Assembly: GCA_030040995.1 (NCBI GenBank)
Contig: JASHOS010000183.1
Location: 1-52,877 of the forward strand
Direction of reading: 5' to 3'
Source: Terriglobia bacterium
GTDB lineage: Bacteria; Acidobacteriota; Terriglobia; UBA7540
Length of the DNA stretch: 52,877 bases
The position numbers and the translations under genes are program-made. Shown one piece after another: positions 17,572 to 26,976 of the stretch; position 1 is the stretch's first letter, and every line of letters begins with the position of its first letter. Under the pieces are notes generated by a model. It was given only the letters and a program-made list of their open reading frames with translations, did not search any database and was not told the origin of the DNA.

Positions 17572-18543
17572 TCAGCCTGCCCCGTTGCAAGCGATTTTTC
17601 CCAGAGCCTGGGAAGCGCCGAAAATGGCCGAGATCGGCACCAGACCACCGAGCTTATACTGGCCCATACCTGCGAAACCGGCAGAGGCGATGCAGCCGCA
17701 TTCACCGCATACAGGATTCCCGCCAAGTTGGCAAGGGGCGATGCGAGTGGTGAGGTCGGAGGAAATACAGGTGGTGACCTGCGCGAAGATGCATTCCTTG
17801 GGTGACTGCGGCGGAAGCCGCAGCCCGTCCAGCATTTGGCTGGTCACGTCTACCTTGGGAAAAGTGGATCCCAAATAGCCTAGCTCGGCAATGGCCTGCG
17901 ACCGCTCTCCGGCAGAAAGGCGTTCCTCCGTTTGTTCGCCCTGCTGGGGTGTATACAGGCTAAACCAGATTTTCACCACCTCATCGCGGGCCGACCAGAA
18001 CTCCGCGAATTCTCTGAGGTAATCACGCCGGCGGAGTTGCTGGCTCGTGATGGTGCAATGAATGCGGACACGCTGGCCTTCGATGTTCTTAAGGATGCGA
18101 TCGTAGGTGGCGGGGGCGCGGCGCTTATCGTGGTCCGGTGCGAGGCCGTCAACTGAAACTGAAATATTGATATCGGGAAGCTCTCTCCATTCCTTGGGAA
18201 TGGGACGCACGGCGCTCGTAACAAGCTGCACTTCCAGCCCCATCCGGCTGAGAATCGGAAGCAAAACGCTGAGCTCCCGGAAGCGCACCAGAGGCTCGCC
18301 GCCGACGATCGAGAGATGAATGGGACGCAGCCGGCGAACGAGCGCTAGCACGCCTTGAACCAGGTCATCTCCCTTCAAATCGCTGAGCGCGTGCAACGAT
18401 CCCAGGGCGCCCAGGTGCTCCGGGCTGTAAGCGTAGCATCCCGGGCAACGCAGCGGGCACTCCCGCGTAATTTCGATAGAGAGCAGGGGCCGGCGGCCTC
18501 GGAGAATGCCCGCCCAAGCGGGAATGAGGTCGGATTTTTTCAT
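17572..18543 (-). CDS. Radical SAM enzyme with Cys-rich C-terminus
   Basis: A 323-residue radical SAM protein. The 4Fe-4S site is CPLRCPGC (Cys29, Cys33, Cys36), followed by the GGEP motif in IVGGEPLVRF and SVSVDG later in the barrel. The C-terminal part has a cluster of Cys (CIFAQVTTC, PCQLGG, PVCGECGC), consistent with a second cluster of SPASM or twitch type. The reaction cannot be named. Upstream on the same strand lies the hpnH-hpnA-mmsA operon, but a large palindrome and 350 bases separate them, so shared transcription is uncertain. No strong ribosome site precedes the ATG. A 49-codon ORF follows. Confidence 0.82.
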   Translation of the reverse strand: MKKSDLIPAWAGILRGRRPLLSIEITRECPLRCPGCYAYSPEHLGALGSLHALSDLKGDDLVQGVLALVRRLRPIHLSIVGGEPLVRFRELSVLLPILSRMGLEVQLVTSAVRPIPKEWRELPDINISVSVDGLAPDHDKRRAPATYDRILKNIEGQRVRIHCTITSQQLRRRDYLREFAEFWSARDEVVKIWFSLYTPQQGEQTEERLSAGERSQAIAELGYLGSTFPKVDVTSQMLDGLRLPPQSPKECIFAQVTTCISSDLTTRIAPCQLGGNPVCGECGCIASAGFAGMGQYKLGGLVPISAIFGASQALGKIACNGAG

Positions 18544-18894
18544 AAGCTGTACGGGCCGAGGGTTGAACGCCCGATGCGGCCATCACGGGCCATTCCCTGG
18601 CACCGCCAAAAGCGTTCCCGCGCCCTCTCACACTCCGTCCCCTCCATCGGCCAATTTCATCGTAGTTCATGAGCGAAGTGGTGTCCAGACGAGCAGCTTT
18701 ATTTGCTTTCGATTTTACATTGCCGGTGGGGTTGGGCACTCTTGATTCCGGAGTGGCATTGTGGGTTTGTGCGACCTGGCATCAGAAGCCGTGAATTAAT
18801 CGTTTGAACCACAAAGGCACCAAGGCACGAAGCTTGAAAACAAAACTCCTTTCTCCGTGTCTTGGTGTCTTTGTGGTGAAATGGGAGACTCGGG
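18544..18894. other. Intergenic region with long palindrome
   Basis: Between mmsA and the radical SAM gene, both leftward. It contains the 22-bp inverted repeat at 18808-18877. The remaining bases hold no gene and probably include the promoter of the radical SAM gene. Confidence 0.5.
18808..18877. repeat. 22-bp inverted repeat after mmsA
   Basis: The left arm, ACCACAAAGGCACCAAGGCACG (18808-18829), has positions that match its partner at 18856-18877 except for two G-T wobbles. The loop is 26 bases. It lies 18 bases beyond the mmsA stop and has no T-tract, but in RNA it would form a very stable stem. Confidence 0.75.
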
Positions 18895-20370
18895 CTAAAA
18901 CTTGCGCGACCAATGCCGAGGCCAACGCTCGATGACCACCTTCTTCTCGGTATAGAAATCGACAGCGTCCCGGCCCTGGCCGTGAAGATCGCCGAAGAAG
19001 CTCTCTTTCATTCCACCGAAGGGGAAATAGGCCATCGGAGCGGCCACTCCCAAGTTAATCCCGATATTGCCAGCCAAGGCCTTATAGCGGAATTCGCGCG
19101 CTGCGAGGCCGCTGCTGGTGAACAAACACGCCATATTTCCATAATTCGAGGCATTTACCAGCTCGATCGCATCGTCAATCGTCTGAACGTGAACGAGGCC
19201 GACGACCGGTCCAAAGATCTCGGTTCGAGCGATCGTTCCCGCCGGAGGAACGCCGTCGAGAACTGTGGGCCGGACAAAGTTCCCCTGTTCGTAGCCGGAA
19301 ATGCGCGTGTTGCGCCCATCCACAAGGGCACTACCGCCTTCCCCCATCCCGCGTCCGATTAAGTCTTCGACGCGTTCTTTGCTCTGCGGCGTGATCACGG
19401 GTCCCATCTGCACCCCATCATCCAGGCCGTAGCCCACCACGCGAACGCGCGCGGCCTCGGCGAGCGATTCGCGGAATGGCTGGCGTGCCTCACCAACGGT
19501 AATGGCCAGCGACGCCGCCAGGCACCGCTGCCCGGCACAGCCAAAGGCGGAGTCAGCGACAATCTGGGTGGTCATTTCCAGGTCGGCGTCAGGTAAGACA
19601 ATCACCGGGTTTTTCGCCCCGCCCTGGCACTGCGCCCGCTTTCCGGCCGCGGCGGCACGGCTGTAAATGTACCGGGCGACAGGCGACGATCCGACAAAAC
19701 TGACGGCTCGAACCGCCGGATGGTTCAACAGCGCGTCGACAGAATCTTTGGCGCCGTGCACCAGATTGACTACACCCGGGGGCAATCCCGTCTGCTCCAG
19801 AAGCTCGAAAAATCTCCACGCGGTAACGGGAACCTTCTCCGACGGTTTCAGGATGAAGGTGTTGCCGCAGGCGATGGCGCAGGGCAAAAACCAGAGAGGG
19901 ACCATCGCCGGGAAATTGAAGGGAGTGATCGCCGCCACAACGCCCAGTGGCTGGCGGATCATCATCTCGTCGATGCCGCGAGCAATATCTTCGCTGTTGT
20001 ACCCTTGCATCAGCGAAGGAATTCCGCAAGCGAATTCCACATTCTCGATCGCCCGCCGCACCTCGGCAACCGCCTCGCCGTAAGTCTTGCCGCATTCATT
20101 CGTGATCGATCGGGCCAAGCGGTCCTGATGCTCTTCAAGAAGCCGGCGAAATTTGAAGAGGGGCTGAATCCGGTCCGCGGGTGGCGTCTCCCGCCACTCT
20201 CGATACGCTTTGCTTGCCGCTTCCACGGCCCGATCCACTTCGGCAACAGAGGAAAGAGGCACTCGTCCCAGGCTCTCGCCGGTGGCCGGATTAACGACCG
20301 CCAAATCGTCCTTTGTGGCAGGCTTAGTCCATACGCCTGCAATATAATTTGTCAACTGCGGAATGTTCAC
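18895..20370 (-). CDS. mmsA: Methylmalonate-semialdehyde dehydrogenase (CoA-acylating)
   Basis: A 491-residue aldehyde dehydrogenase that oxidises (methyl)malonate semialdehyde to propionyl- or acetyl-CoA, as in valine and inositol breakdown. The NAD-binding [12 protein letters not shown] and the catalytic Cys at about residue 283 in [10 protein letters not shown] are present. The tail [23 protein letters not shown] is characteristic of the CoA-acylating MmsA/IolA group rather than general aldehyde dehydrogenases. The usual active-site Glu of hydrolytic relatives is replaced (CQGGAKNP), as expected for this group. GTG 20370 follows GAGGAAGG at eight bases. It starts 13 bases after hpnA and so belongs to the hpnH-hpnA operon, an unexplained pairing. 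Confidence 0.92.
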   Translation of the reverse strand: MNIPQLTNYIAGVWTKPATKDDLAVVNPATGESLGRVPLSSVAEVDRAVEAASKAYREWRETPPADRIQPLFKFRRLLEEHQDRLARSITNECGKTYGEAVAEVRRAIENVEFACGIPSLMQGYNSEDIARGIDEMMIRQPLGVVAAITPFNFPAMVPLWFLPCAIACGNTFILKPSEKVPVTAWRFFELLEQTGLPPGVVNLVHGAKDSVDALLNHPAVRAVSFVGSSPVARYIYSRAAAAGKRAQCQGGAKNPVIVLPDADLEMTTQIVADSAFGCAGQRCLAASLAITVGEARQPFRESLAEAARVRVVGYGLDDGVQMGPVITPQSKERVEDLIGRGMGEGGSALVDGRNTRISGYEQGNFVRPTVLDGVPPAGTIARTEIFGPVVGLVHVQTIDDAIELVNASNYGNMACLFTSSGLAAREFRYKALAGNIGINLGVAAPMAYFPFGGMKESFFGDLHGQGRDAVDFYTEKKVVIERWPRHWSRKF

Positions 20371-20383
20371 GATAATGCCTTCC

Positions 20384-21376
20384 TCAGCGCTGGGTTACAT
20401 ACCCTTGCTCCAGGTACCACGCTGCAGCCCGGCCCAGAGCATCTTCCGCCGGTCCGGGACGAAAATCCAGCTCCCGCATAGCTTTCGAGCAATCCACGAA
20501 CATCTTATAGCGCGCCATCCGCACGCCTTCGACGGGAATCCGAGGCGCCCGCCCTGCGAAGGCTGAGATTGCGCCGTCGAGCGATCCAGCGGCAAGCGCC
20601 AGGGCATACGGGATTTGCCATCGTGGGGCAGGCCGCCCGCTGAGGCGAGCCAGCGCGGTGAAGATTTCCTTCAGCGTCATATTCTTTCCACCCAGCAAAT
20701 AACGCTCACCCACGCGGCCACGCTCGGCCGCCAGCAGGTGGCCCTGGGCAACATCTTCAACCGCAACAACATTCAGTCCTGAATCCACGTAGGCAGGCAT
20801 CCTGCCGTTCAGGAAATCGACGATCATTTGGCCGGTCGGAGTTGGCTTCCAATCGCCCGGGCCGACGGGCGTGGTGGGGTTCACAATCACGACCGGAAAT
20901 CCCTCTTGCGATGCGCGAAGGGCTTCCTGCTCCGCAAGAAACTTCGAACGTTTATAGTGTCCTGTCATGTCATCTAAACCGGCCGGTGTCGTTTCGTTGG
21001 GAAGAGCGCCCTCGCGCGGCACGGCAATCGTGCCGACGGTGCTCGTATAGACAAAACGGTCTGCGCCTGCTTCGGCGGCGGCTCGCAGGAGATTGCGCGT
21101 TCCCTCGACGTTATTTTCGTAGATTTCCTTGGGGTTCTTGGACCACAGGCGGTAGTCAGCGGCGACGTGGTAGACATGCCGGACGCCGCGAAGCGCGGCG
21201 CGCAACGAGGAGATGTCACGCAGGTCACCCTCAACGCGCTCGACTTCCAGGCCCTCGATGGCCTTGAGGCCGCTCGCGGGGCGGGCGAGAGCGCGCACAC
21301 AGCCCGGCCGCCCCAAGAGCGCGCGCACCACATGGCTGCCCACAAAACCACCGGCGCCGGTGACGAGCGAGATCAC
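20384..21376 (-). CDS. hpnA: Hopanoid-associated sugar epimerase
   Basis: A 330-residue extended short-chain dehydrogenase. The NAD-binding [17 protein letters not shown] is at the start, [11 protein letters not shown] follows, and the Tyr-Lys pair is in [10 protein letters not shown], with the serine in VYTSTVGT. The sequence matches the HpnA family, linked to the sugar step of composite hopanoids. Its GTG at 21376 overlaps the hpnH stop (GTGA), giving tight coupling and the family's usual length. An upstream ATG at 21433 inside hpnH would add a low-complexity N-terminus and is less likely. The neighbours HpnH and MmsA are read on the same transcript. The squalene-hopene cyclase is not in the window. 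Confidence 0.9.
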   Translation of the reverse strand: MISLVTGAGGFVGSHVVRALLGRPGCVRALARPASGLKAIEGLEVERVEGDLRDISSLRAALRGVRHVYHVAADYRLWSKNPKEIYENNVEGTRNLLRAAAEAGADRFVYTSTVGTIAVPREGALPNETTPAGLDDMTGHYKRSKFLAEQEALRASQEGFPVVIVNPTTPVGPGDWKPTPTGQMIVDFLNGRMPAYVDSGLNVVAVEDVAQGHLLAAERGRVGERYLLGGKNMTLKEIFTALARLSGRPAPRWQIPYALALAAGSLDGAISAFAGRAPRIPVEGVRMARYKMFVDCSKAMRELDFRPGPAEDALGRAAAWYLEQGYVTQR

Positions 21377-22419
21377 AGACTGCTGTTGAGAGACGGTTGA
21401 AGGGGCGCCCGGCGCGGGCTGGTGAGGTTCCATTTGAGCATTTTCCAGCTATCGCCGAGTTTACGGTTTGCGCCGAGTACTGCGGAAGGCTCATAGCCCG
21501 CGTGCACCATGCAATGCTCACAGCGGGGATCGCGGCCACGGCCATAGCGTTCCCACGGCGTGCTGTCCATAAACTGCTTGAATGTAGGATAGTGGGAGTC
21601 CGTAATCAGATAGCAAGGGCTCTTCCAGCCGCGTGGATTGAACGTCGGATTACCCCATGCCGTGCACATCAGCTCGCGGTCGCCACGCAAATACTCCAGG
21701 TAAATCGGAGACGTCATGAGATTATACGCCGCAAGAAACTGGGTTGCCGCCCGGAACTTCTCTCTCACGTCGTCCCGCGACATAAAAATATCCTTCGTTT
21801 GCACTGCCGCGTATGAATAAGCCGGGGAGATCATGTGCCCGTCCACGCCGAGCGTCTGGAGGTAAGCGAGCAGCTCGGCAATTTCGCCCAAGTCGGTCTG
21901 TTTGAAAATCGTGGTGTTCGTGCAGACCAGAAAACCAGCCTGTTTCGCAGCCTTGATTCCTTCGATCGCTTCCTTGAAGACGCCTCGGCGCTCAACGCAC
22001 AGATCGTGCGTCTCCTCAAGGCCGTCGAGGTGCACGTTAAAGAAGAATCGCGAGTCCGGCTGGTACTCCTTCAGCTTCTTGCGGATGAACATGCCATTGG
22101 TGCACAGATAGATGTGCTTTCTGCGGCCCAGGATCTCGCGGACGAGGCGCGGAAGCTCCGGGTAAATCATCGGCTCGCCGCCGCAAATGGAAACAATCGG
22201 GGTGCCACATTCGTCGACCCCAGTCAGACACTGTTCGACGGTAAGCCGGTCCTTAATCGTTTCCTTGTATTCGCGAATACGGCCGCAACCGGTGCAGGTG
22301 AGATTGCAAGCGTGCAACGGCTCAAGCATCATGACCAGCGGAAACTTATCCACGCCTCGCAGCCGCTTGCCTCCAATATACTTCGCCATGTCAACAGTCA
22401 TGCCGAGCGGAAATCTCAT
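21373..22419 (-). CDS. hpnH: Adenosyl-hopene transferase, radical SAM
   Basis: A 348-residue radical SAM enzyme that joins a 5'-deoxyadenosyl group to diploptene, the first step of side-chain elongation toward bacteriohopanetetrol. The cluster motif CNLTCTGC has Cys38, Cys42 and Cys45. The GGEP motif is in ICGGEPMIYPELP, followed by YLCTNGMF and HLDGLEETHD, all typical of HpnH. A Cys-rich end (CTAWGNPTFNPRGWKSPCY, CEHCMVHAGYEPSAVLG) is also family-typical. The ATG follows GAGGAG. It is the first gene of an hpnH-hpnA-mmsA operon and implies that the organism makes extended hopanoids. Confidence 0.94.
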   Translation of the reverse strand: MRFPLGMTVDMAKYIGGKRLRGVDKFPLVMMLEPLHACNLTCTGCGRIREYKETIKDRLTVEQCLTGVDECGTPIVSICGGEPMIYPELPRLVREILGRRKHIYLCTNGMFIRKKLKEYQPDSRFFFNVHLDGLEETHDLCVERRGVFKEAIEGIKAAKQAGFLVCTNTTIFKQTDLGEIAELLAYLQTLGVDGHMISPAYSYAAVQTKDIFMSRDDVREKFRAATQFLAAYNLMTSPIYLEYLRGDRELMCTAWGNPTFNPRGWKSPCYLITDSHYPTFKQFMDSTPWERYGRGRDPRCEHCMVHAGYEPSAVLGANRKLGDSWKMLKWNLTSPRRAPLQPSLNSSL

Positions 22420-22611
22420 TCAGCGTTACTCCTCAACCTCGCTAGTCTTCTCGTCCCACTTCGTTTTTATGGGCGAGCGAACAATCAAGTGTGCAAACCC
22501 CTCCGCCCCGGACAGCGGCTTTCCTCTTGCTCGTCGCGCCGCAAAGCCTAAGTGTGACCTGTCCGGATGACGTTCGTCAATGTCTGCGATTGTCACGGGA
22601 TATATTCGGGC

Positions 22612-25600
22612 TCAGAATGTCCGGTGCGATCTGATCTCCAGCGAGTATCCACCCACCTCGTCGCGCAGCGCTTCTACAGACCATCGGCGCGTGAATTGGT
22701 ATTGGACCTGAACCACAGAATCCTGCGTGGTAGTCGTGTTGACGCTGAACGTGAAGAATAGATTTTTCGTCACCTGCTTTTGAATGCCAATGTTTACGCC
22801 CGGATTACTTTCGTAACCGCCTACCTGCGGATCAATCGTGAGAGAAGAAAGGCCAGCCATCTTAAAGACCCGGCTGCCGGCCTGGCTTATCCCCGCAGCG
22901 AGCATAGATTCTGCACCCACGCCCGAACTGGCAGCTTCGGTCGGTTGTCCCGAAACCAGAAGGCTGATGATATCGGCGCTTGCCAGAGGCGGGTTCGAAG
23001 TATAAGTGGTGCGGAGACGATCGACGGGACCGGCAAAAGTCAGGGTCACCGCGTACTGGTTGATCGTTGTGCCGAGTCTGATGTCCAGTACAGGTTCAAT
23101 CATGACCGGACTGACGAAGTTGATGGTCCCGGTTTGCACGCTATAACGATTGCCTGCAAAGATCAGGGTTCCTCCATTCGCCAAGGTCACCCGGCCCACC
23201 ACAACAGGATCGTCGATGGTTCCCACCACCCGGAGGTCTGCCGCGCCACTGAGGTTGAGCTGGTCGCTTGTCAAGGTGAGTTCGTGGGAGGATCGCACGG
23301 CGACGTTGAGTTTAATGTTACTGGCGAACCCGGTGCTCGGGCCTGCGGTAGTGGACATCGTGTTGAATTGATCTGTAAACGTGGTCAGATCGAACTGCGG
23401 CGTGAGAGAGAGGCTGTTAATGAAAACCTGTCCGCTCAGGAGGGCGGCGCCTGGAGTGCCCAGTAATTTCAATTGAGCGGCCAGTGCCTCGCTCACCCCT
23501 TCAGGATAGGCGAGGTGCAGATTATCAGCGTTGAGCGCAAGATTGAATTGGGTTCCGTGCTCAAAGGATACCGAGCCGGACATCGCCACCGAACCGCCAC
23601 CCGCTTGCGCTGTCAGGTGGGTGATTTGCGCGCGCCTCGAAGTGAACGCAATGGCGCCGTTCATATTTTGAACGCCCAGCGGAGCTTCAGGGGCCACAAA
23701 GACCGCATTCACGATGCGAGCGTCACCCCGAATCCGCGGGTGGCTCCGCGTTCCTTGCGCCGTAACATTGACCTGAAGCTGGCCAGAACTTGTCAGGTCC
23801 GGATCGAGGATGTGGGCAAGGTGAAAGTCGATAACGCCCTGCGCGCTCGCTCTGAGCTGGCCATTCGAGGCAACGGGCAGCGATGCCTGAAACCGGAAAT
23901 CGGTGCCCGCGCCTTTGATCTCGGCCGGCTTAAGAACCAGTGATCCATTTTGGTAATCGGCAGTGATGACCGAAACACTGGAAACGCGCACGGATTGATA
24001 CCCAAGCCGAAACGTAGGGATTTCAAGGTGAGCCTGAAGCCGCTGCCGATTCTTGAGTGGTCCACGCAGCCATGCCTTGAGTTGAGTTTCGCATTGAATG
24101 GTGGCTGCGCCCCCAGCCAGATAAGTCGATAACAAGGGGCCTGCCTCGACCGTTCCGGTGCTCAGGTTGAGAGCCGCATCATAATCGCCCGTCAACTGCA
24201 CCGTTCCATTCCCATGCGCCGCGATGCCCGAAAAGTTGGAATTCAAATTGAGCGTTGCGGTCTGGTTCGCGACGGTCGCCTCTGCGGAAACTCCCGTAAT
24301 GGCCTCTTTGCCGATTCGCAACGTAGGGATGGAAAGCTCGGCCTGGAGCCCGGGAGCTTTGAGCGTGCCTTGGCCTCGGACCGAAGCTTTAGCGACGCCA
24401 TTGAGCTGATAGGCCTTGAGGAGGCGAAGCCGCCCGAGATTAAGCCCCGCCATCGTGACCTGCCCCTGATAGCCCTCATTTGCTGGAGAGTAAGTGACAA
24501 CCGCGTTTACGTTACCCGCCTCAGTTTCCACTCGAAGCGTCGATTCGACCTTCGTCCCGTTCCCTTGAAACCGCATCATCACCTGTTGGATCGGCTGATT
24601 CCAGGCTTCGGCGTTCACAACCTGAATCGTGCCGCTGCCTTCCGGCCGGGATACTGTGCCATGAGCAGAAACCTGCGCGGACAGTAAACCTTGGACGGGA
24701 TATTTCAAGTGGGCGACGCTCGCCAGGGCTGCGACCGACATTCTGTTCGCTGTAAGCTCCAGTAAGACGGGCTGCGACGGGCTAAAGGTCCAGTCGTGTA
24801 AGACCAGCGAAAGACGAAACCGAGCGTTGCCGTGCGCGGCCTGAACTTCGCCTTGGCTGAGCGCCAGCCCGGAATCCGAAACAGCTACCTGAGTCTCAAC
24901 GCGCGGGAACGACGCCTGCCCGATGCGCAGATTGTTCGCATTAAGCTGGCCCGTGAGTTTCGGGTGTTGAAGAGTCCCTTGAACAAACCCTTGGAACAAA
25001 GCCGACCCCGAGATGCCGAAGACCTGCACCGTGGTTGAAGAGGGGGCCGCAAATCTGCGGACCTCGGTGACAAGCTGATCGATCTCGTGCAGGTCGCGCG
25101 TGCGGGCCCGGATTGTGAGTGCCGCATCTCTTCCGAGGCCGCCGTTGAGGTCGATTTCGCTTTGAGCGGTCGCGACGGTTGACTGCCGAAGCGTGAGCTC
25201 CCTCGCCGGCGCATCATAGGCCGTGCGGAGTGTGGCGCGGAGCGGAATAGTTTGCCGCTTCACCGGTGCTCCAGCAACCGCAACGGCCCCTCCGAAGGAC
25301 GCATCGGCAGTGATGCGGAGTTGATTTAAAGTTCCCTGCCAGGAGGCCTGGGCCGTTGTGCTTATGCTTCCGGCTACCGGAAAGCCCGCCCAGTGGTTAG
25401 CCGGCAGCGCCGCCCGCAACGCGCCGATTGAGACTGACTGGAGGGAAGCGGTGAGTTTTCCGCGCGCGAGCCCTGCGAGATTGTGGATTGACAGTCGTGC
25501 CGCCAGGCGGCCGTCGAACAGCTTCGCCTTGAAGTCATTCACAGTGAGGTTTCCGCCCGCAAGATGATACTGGCCGCTGAGCGCCAGCGCCTGGCCACCC

Positions 25601-26556
25601 ACTTGCTGAAGCCGGGCGGACAAACGCGGGCTGCCGAGCTTCCCACTCAGCGTTATCGAATCCAGCAACGCACGGCCTGCGGCGCTCGTATAGTCAAACA
25701 CGCCGCTTGTTGTGATCTCACCCACGGGCACGATCGTACTTCGCACAATTCGTGCTGCCTCGGCAGCCGCAAGCCGCACCGAGTAGGAGCCGTTCACAAC
25801 AGGCTGACTGTAATTCCGGAGTGTAGCCCGGATGGACACCGTGGACCCTGCCGCCCGGACCACAAGCGGGCTCGCTCGCATTTCGTTCGAATTGGCGCTG
25901 AAAGACAGGCTCAGGCTGTGCGACACCAGCCGGTAAGCGCCCACCTGAATCTTCCCCGCGACGTACTGGAGCTCACCATCGTATTCCTTCTTCAGCGGGT
26001 CAAACTCCGATTGAGTCTGAAGATTCCGCAGGCTCACTTCCAGCGGGATCTGACGGTCGTTAACGTTGATTTGTCCGCGATCGAGCTGGAATCGATCGAT
26101 GGCTAAGTTGAAAAGGCTCGTGTTCGTACGGGGTTGACTGGGTTGAGAAGAGGGAGGCGGGTGGGGCAAGTTTGTCTGGCCATTGGCGGCGACGATTAAG
26201 TGAACCACAGGATGAGTGATCTCAACTTTGCGAAGGCCAATCTCTCTCTTAAGGAGAGAAATGATCTTCAGTTCCACCTCCACCTGATCAACGCGCAGGA
26301 GCGGATGACCAGGATTCGCTTGTGTGCCGGGGATGCTTATCCGGTAAAGGTCTACTCGAAGATTCAGCAGATGGAAATCGAAGTCGCCCACCTGAACCTT
26401 TCCTCCAATCGCTTGCCCGGCACGGCTGGCGATGACCCCCAAAACATACCGATGAAAAGCCCGGCTGCGCAGCACAAAATATCCCGTGATGGTGCAAACC
26501 ACAATGAGGGAGGCAAGCCCAAGAGCGATCCACTTGAAGATTCTCTTCTTTGCCAT
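22612..26556 (-). CDS. tamB: TamB-like translocation/assembly protein (DUF490)
   Basis: A 1314-residue AsmA/TamB-family protein. It starts with an uncleaved inner-membrane anchor (IFKWIALGLASLIVVCTITGYFVL), followed by a long periplasmic body of beta-rich repeats that likely forms a hydrophobic groove for lipid transport. The last ~330 residues are the TamB domain, with VINSLSLTPQFDLTTF-like text, SGAADLRVVGTIDDPVVVGR and FVSPVMIEPVLDIRLGTTINQYAVTL. The end is KQVTKNLFFTFSVNTTTTQDS followed by a barrel-like strand. The ATG at 26556 has GGAGG at six bases, better than an ATG eight codons earlier. It works with an Omp85 partner, here the BamA-like protein encoded upstream on the same strand, in phospholipid transport and outer-membrane protein insertion. 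A proline-rich spot (LPHPPPSSQPSQP) lies near residue 135. Confidence 0.88.
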   Translation of the reverse strand: MAKKRIFKWIALGLASLIVVCTITGYFVLRSRAFHRYVLGVIASRAGQAIGGKVQVGDFDFHLLNLRVDLYRISIPGTQANPGHPLLRVDQVEVELKIISLLKREIGLRKVEITHPVVHLIVAANGQTNLPHPPPSSQPSQPRTNTSLFNLAIDRFQLDRGQINVNDRQIPLEVSLRNLQTQSEFDPLKKEYDGELQYVAGKIQVGAYRLVSHSLSLSFSANSNEMRASPLVVRAAGSTVSIRATLRNYSQPVVNGSYSVRLAAAEAARIVRSTIVPVGEITTSGVFDYTSAAGRALLDSITLSGKLGSPRLSARLQQVGGQALALSGQYHLAGGNLTVNDFKAKLFDGRLAARLSIHNLAGLARGKLTASLQSVSIGALRAALPANHWAGFPVAGSISTTAQASWQGTLNQLRITADASFGGAVAVAGAPVKRQTIPLRATLRTAYDAPARELTLRQSTVATAQSEIDLNGGLGRDAALTIRARTRDLHEIDQLVTEVRRFAAPSSTTVQVFGISGSALFQGFVQGTLQHPKLTGQLNANNLRIGQASFPRVETQVAVSDSGLALSQGEVQAAHGNARFRLSLVLHDWTFSPSQPVLLELTANRMSVAALASVAHLKYPVQGLLSAQVSAHGTVSRPEGSGTIQVVNAEAWNQPIQQVMMRFQGNGTKVESTLRVETEAGNVNAVVTYSPANEGYQGQVTMAGLNLGRLRLLKAYQLNGVAKASVRGQGTLKAPGLQAELSIPTLRIGKEAITGVSAEATVANQTATLNLNSNFSGIAAHGNGTVQLTGDYDAALNLSTGTVEAGPLLSTYLAGGAATIQCETQLKAWLRGPLKNRQRLQAHLEIPTFRLGYQSVRVSSVSVITADYQNGSLVLKPAEIKGAGTDFRFQASLPVASNGQLRASAQGVIDFHLAHILDPDLTSSGQLQVNVTAQGTRSHPRIRGDARIVNAVFVAPEAPLGVQNMNGAIAFTSRRAQITHLTAQAGGGSVAMSGSVSFEHGTQFNLALNADNLHLAYPEGVSEALAAQLKLLGTPGAALLSGQVFINSLSLTPQFDLTTFTDQFNTMSTTAGPSTGFASNIKLNVAVRSSHELTLTSDQLNLSGAADLRVVGTIDDPVVVGRVTLANGGTLIFAGNRYSVQTGTINFVSPVMIEPVLDIRLGTTINQYAVTLTFAGPVDRLRTTYTSNPPLASADIISLLVSGQPTEAASSGVGAESMLAAGISQAGSRVFKMAGLSSLTIDPQVGGYESNPGVNIGIQKQVTKNLFFTFSVNTTTTQDSVVQVQYQFTRRWSVEALRDEVGGYSLEIRSHRTF

Positions 26557-26672
26557 AGGTGTCCTCCGCAATCGGAACAACGTAATGCGGCCCCCTCACC
26601 TTTAATTTCCGCGGCTACTTCGAAATTTCAGGGGAAAAGCCGCAAACCCGCAAACAGCACGGGTCTGGATTG

Positions 26673-26695
26673 CAAGACTGTGAAGTCTTGTTTTT
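26673..26695 (+). terminator. Terminator-like hairpin, part of repeat family A
   Basis: CAAGAC (26673-26678) pairs with GTCTTG (26685-26690), followed by TTTTT on the plus strand. Both neighbouring genes point left, so it ends no known transcript. The same module stands before family A copy 5 at 50143-50167. Confidence 0.6.
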
Positions 26696-26712
26696 AGGAC
26701 GCTTTTCCGGGG

Positions 26713-26837
26713 AACCCCCTCACCCGGCTCGCGCCGGCTGGAGAAAACGCCGGCCGCTCGCCACCCTCTCCCCCAAGGGGGCGAGGGCAGGGGTTCCTCT
26801 GGTTTGGTTGCGGCCGCAAGGCCCCGCTGCACTACCC
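26713..26837 (+). repeat. Composite hairpin repeat, family A copy 2
   Basis: The CCCTCACCCG start, the GCCGGC block, the CCCTCTCCCCC/GGGGGCGAGGG hairpin and the GCGGCCGCAAGGCC tail are in the usual order. The CTCTGGAGCGTAAGCG block of copy 1 is missing. Confidence 0.8.
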
Positions 26838-26840
26838 GTT

Positions 26841-26930
26841 TCGGGTTGCCCCTTCAGGGCTCGTTTACTCAAGGCAGACTCCATTCCCTGCGCGTTGCCC
26901 AAGGTTATGATGGGCGGCCCTTCGGGCCTT
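26841..26930 (+). repeat. Family F repeat, copy 1
   Basis: About 90 bases including CAGGGCTCGTTTACTCAAGG, TTGCCCAAGGTTATGATG and CCCTTCGGGCCTTG. A diverged reversed copy lies at 41667-41760. Confidence 0.7.
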
Positions 26931-26947
26931 GTCTGGCTGGACGCAAT

Positions 26948-26970
26948 CACGAGCCACTAACCACGAACCA
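26948..26970. repeat. Heptanucleotide tract at the end of the bamA-like gene
   Basis: Units CCACTAA, CCACGAA and CCACGG lie seven bases beyond the stop codon of the leftward gene. Confidence 0.55.
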
Positions 26971-26976
26971 CGGTTT

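Larger units (their letters stand above)
26557..26976. other. Repeat-filled gap between bamA-like gene and tamB
   Basis: 420 bases of almost entirely repeated DNA: a terminator-like hairpin (26673-26695), family A copy 2, a family F copy and a heptanucleotide tract. No gene. The tamB ribosome site lies at its left end. Confidence 0.65.
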
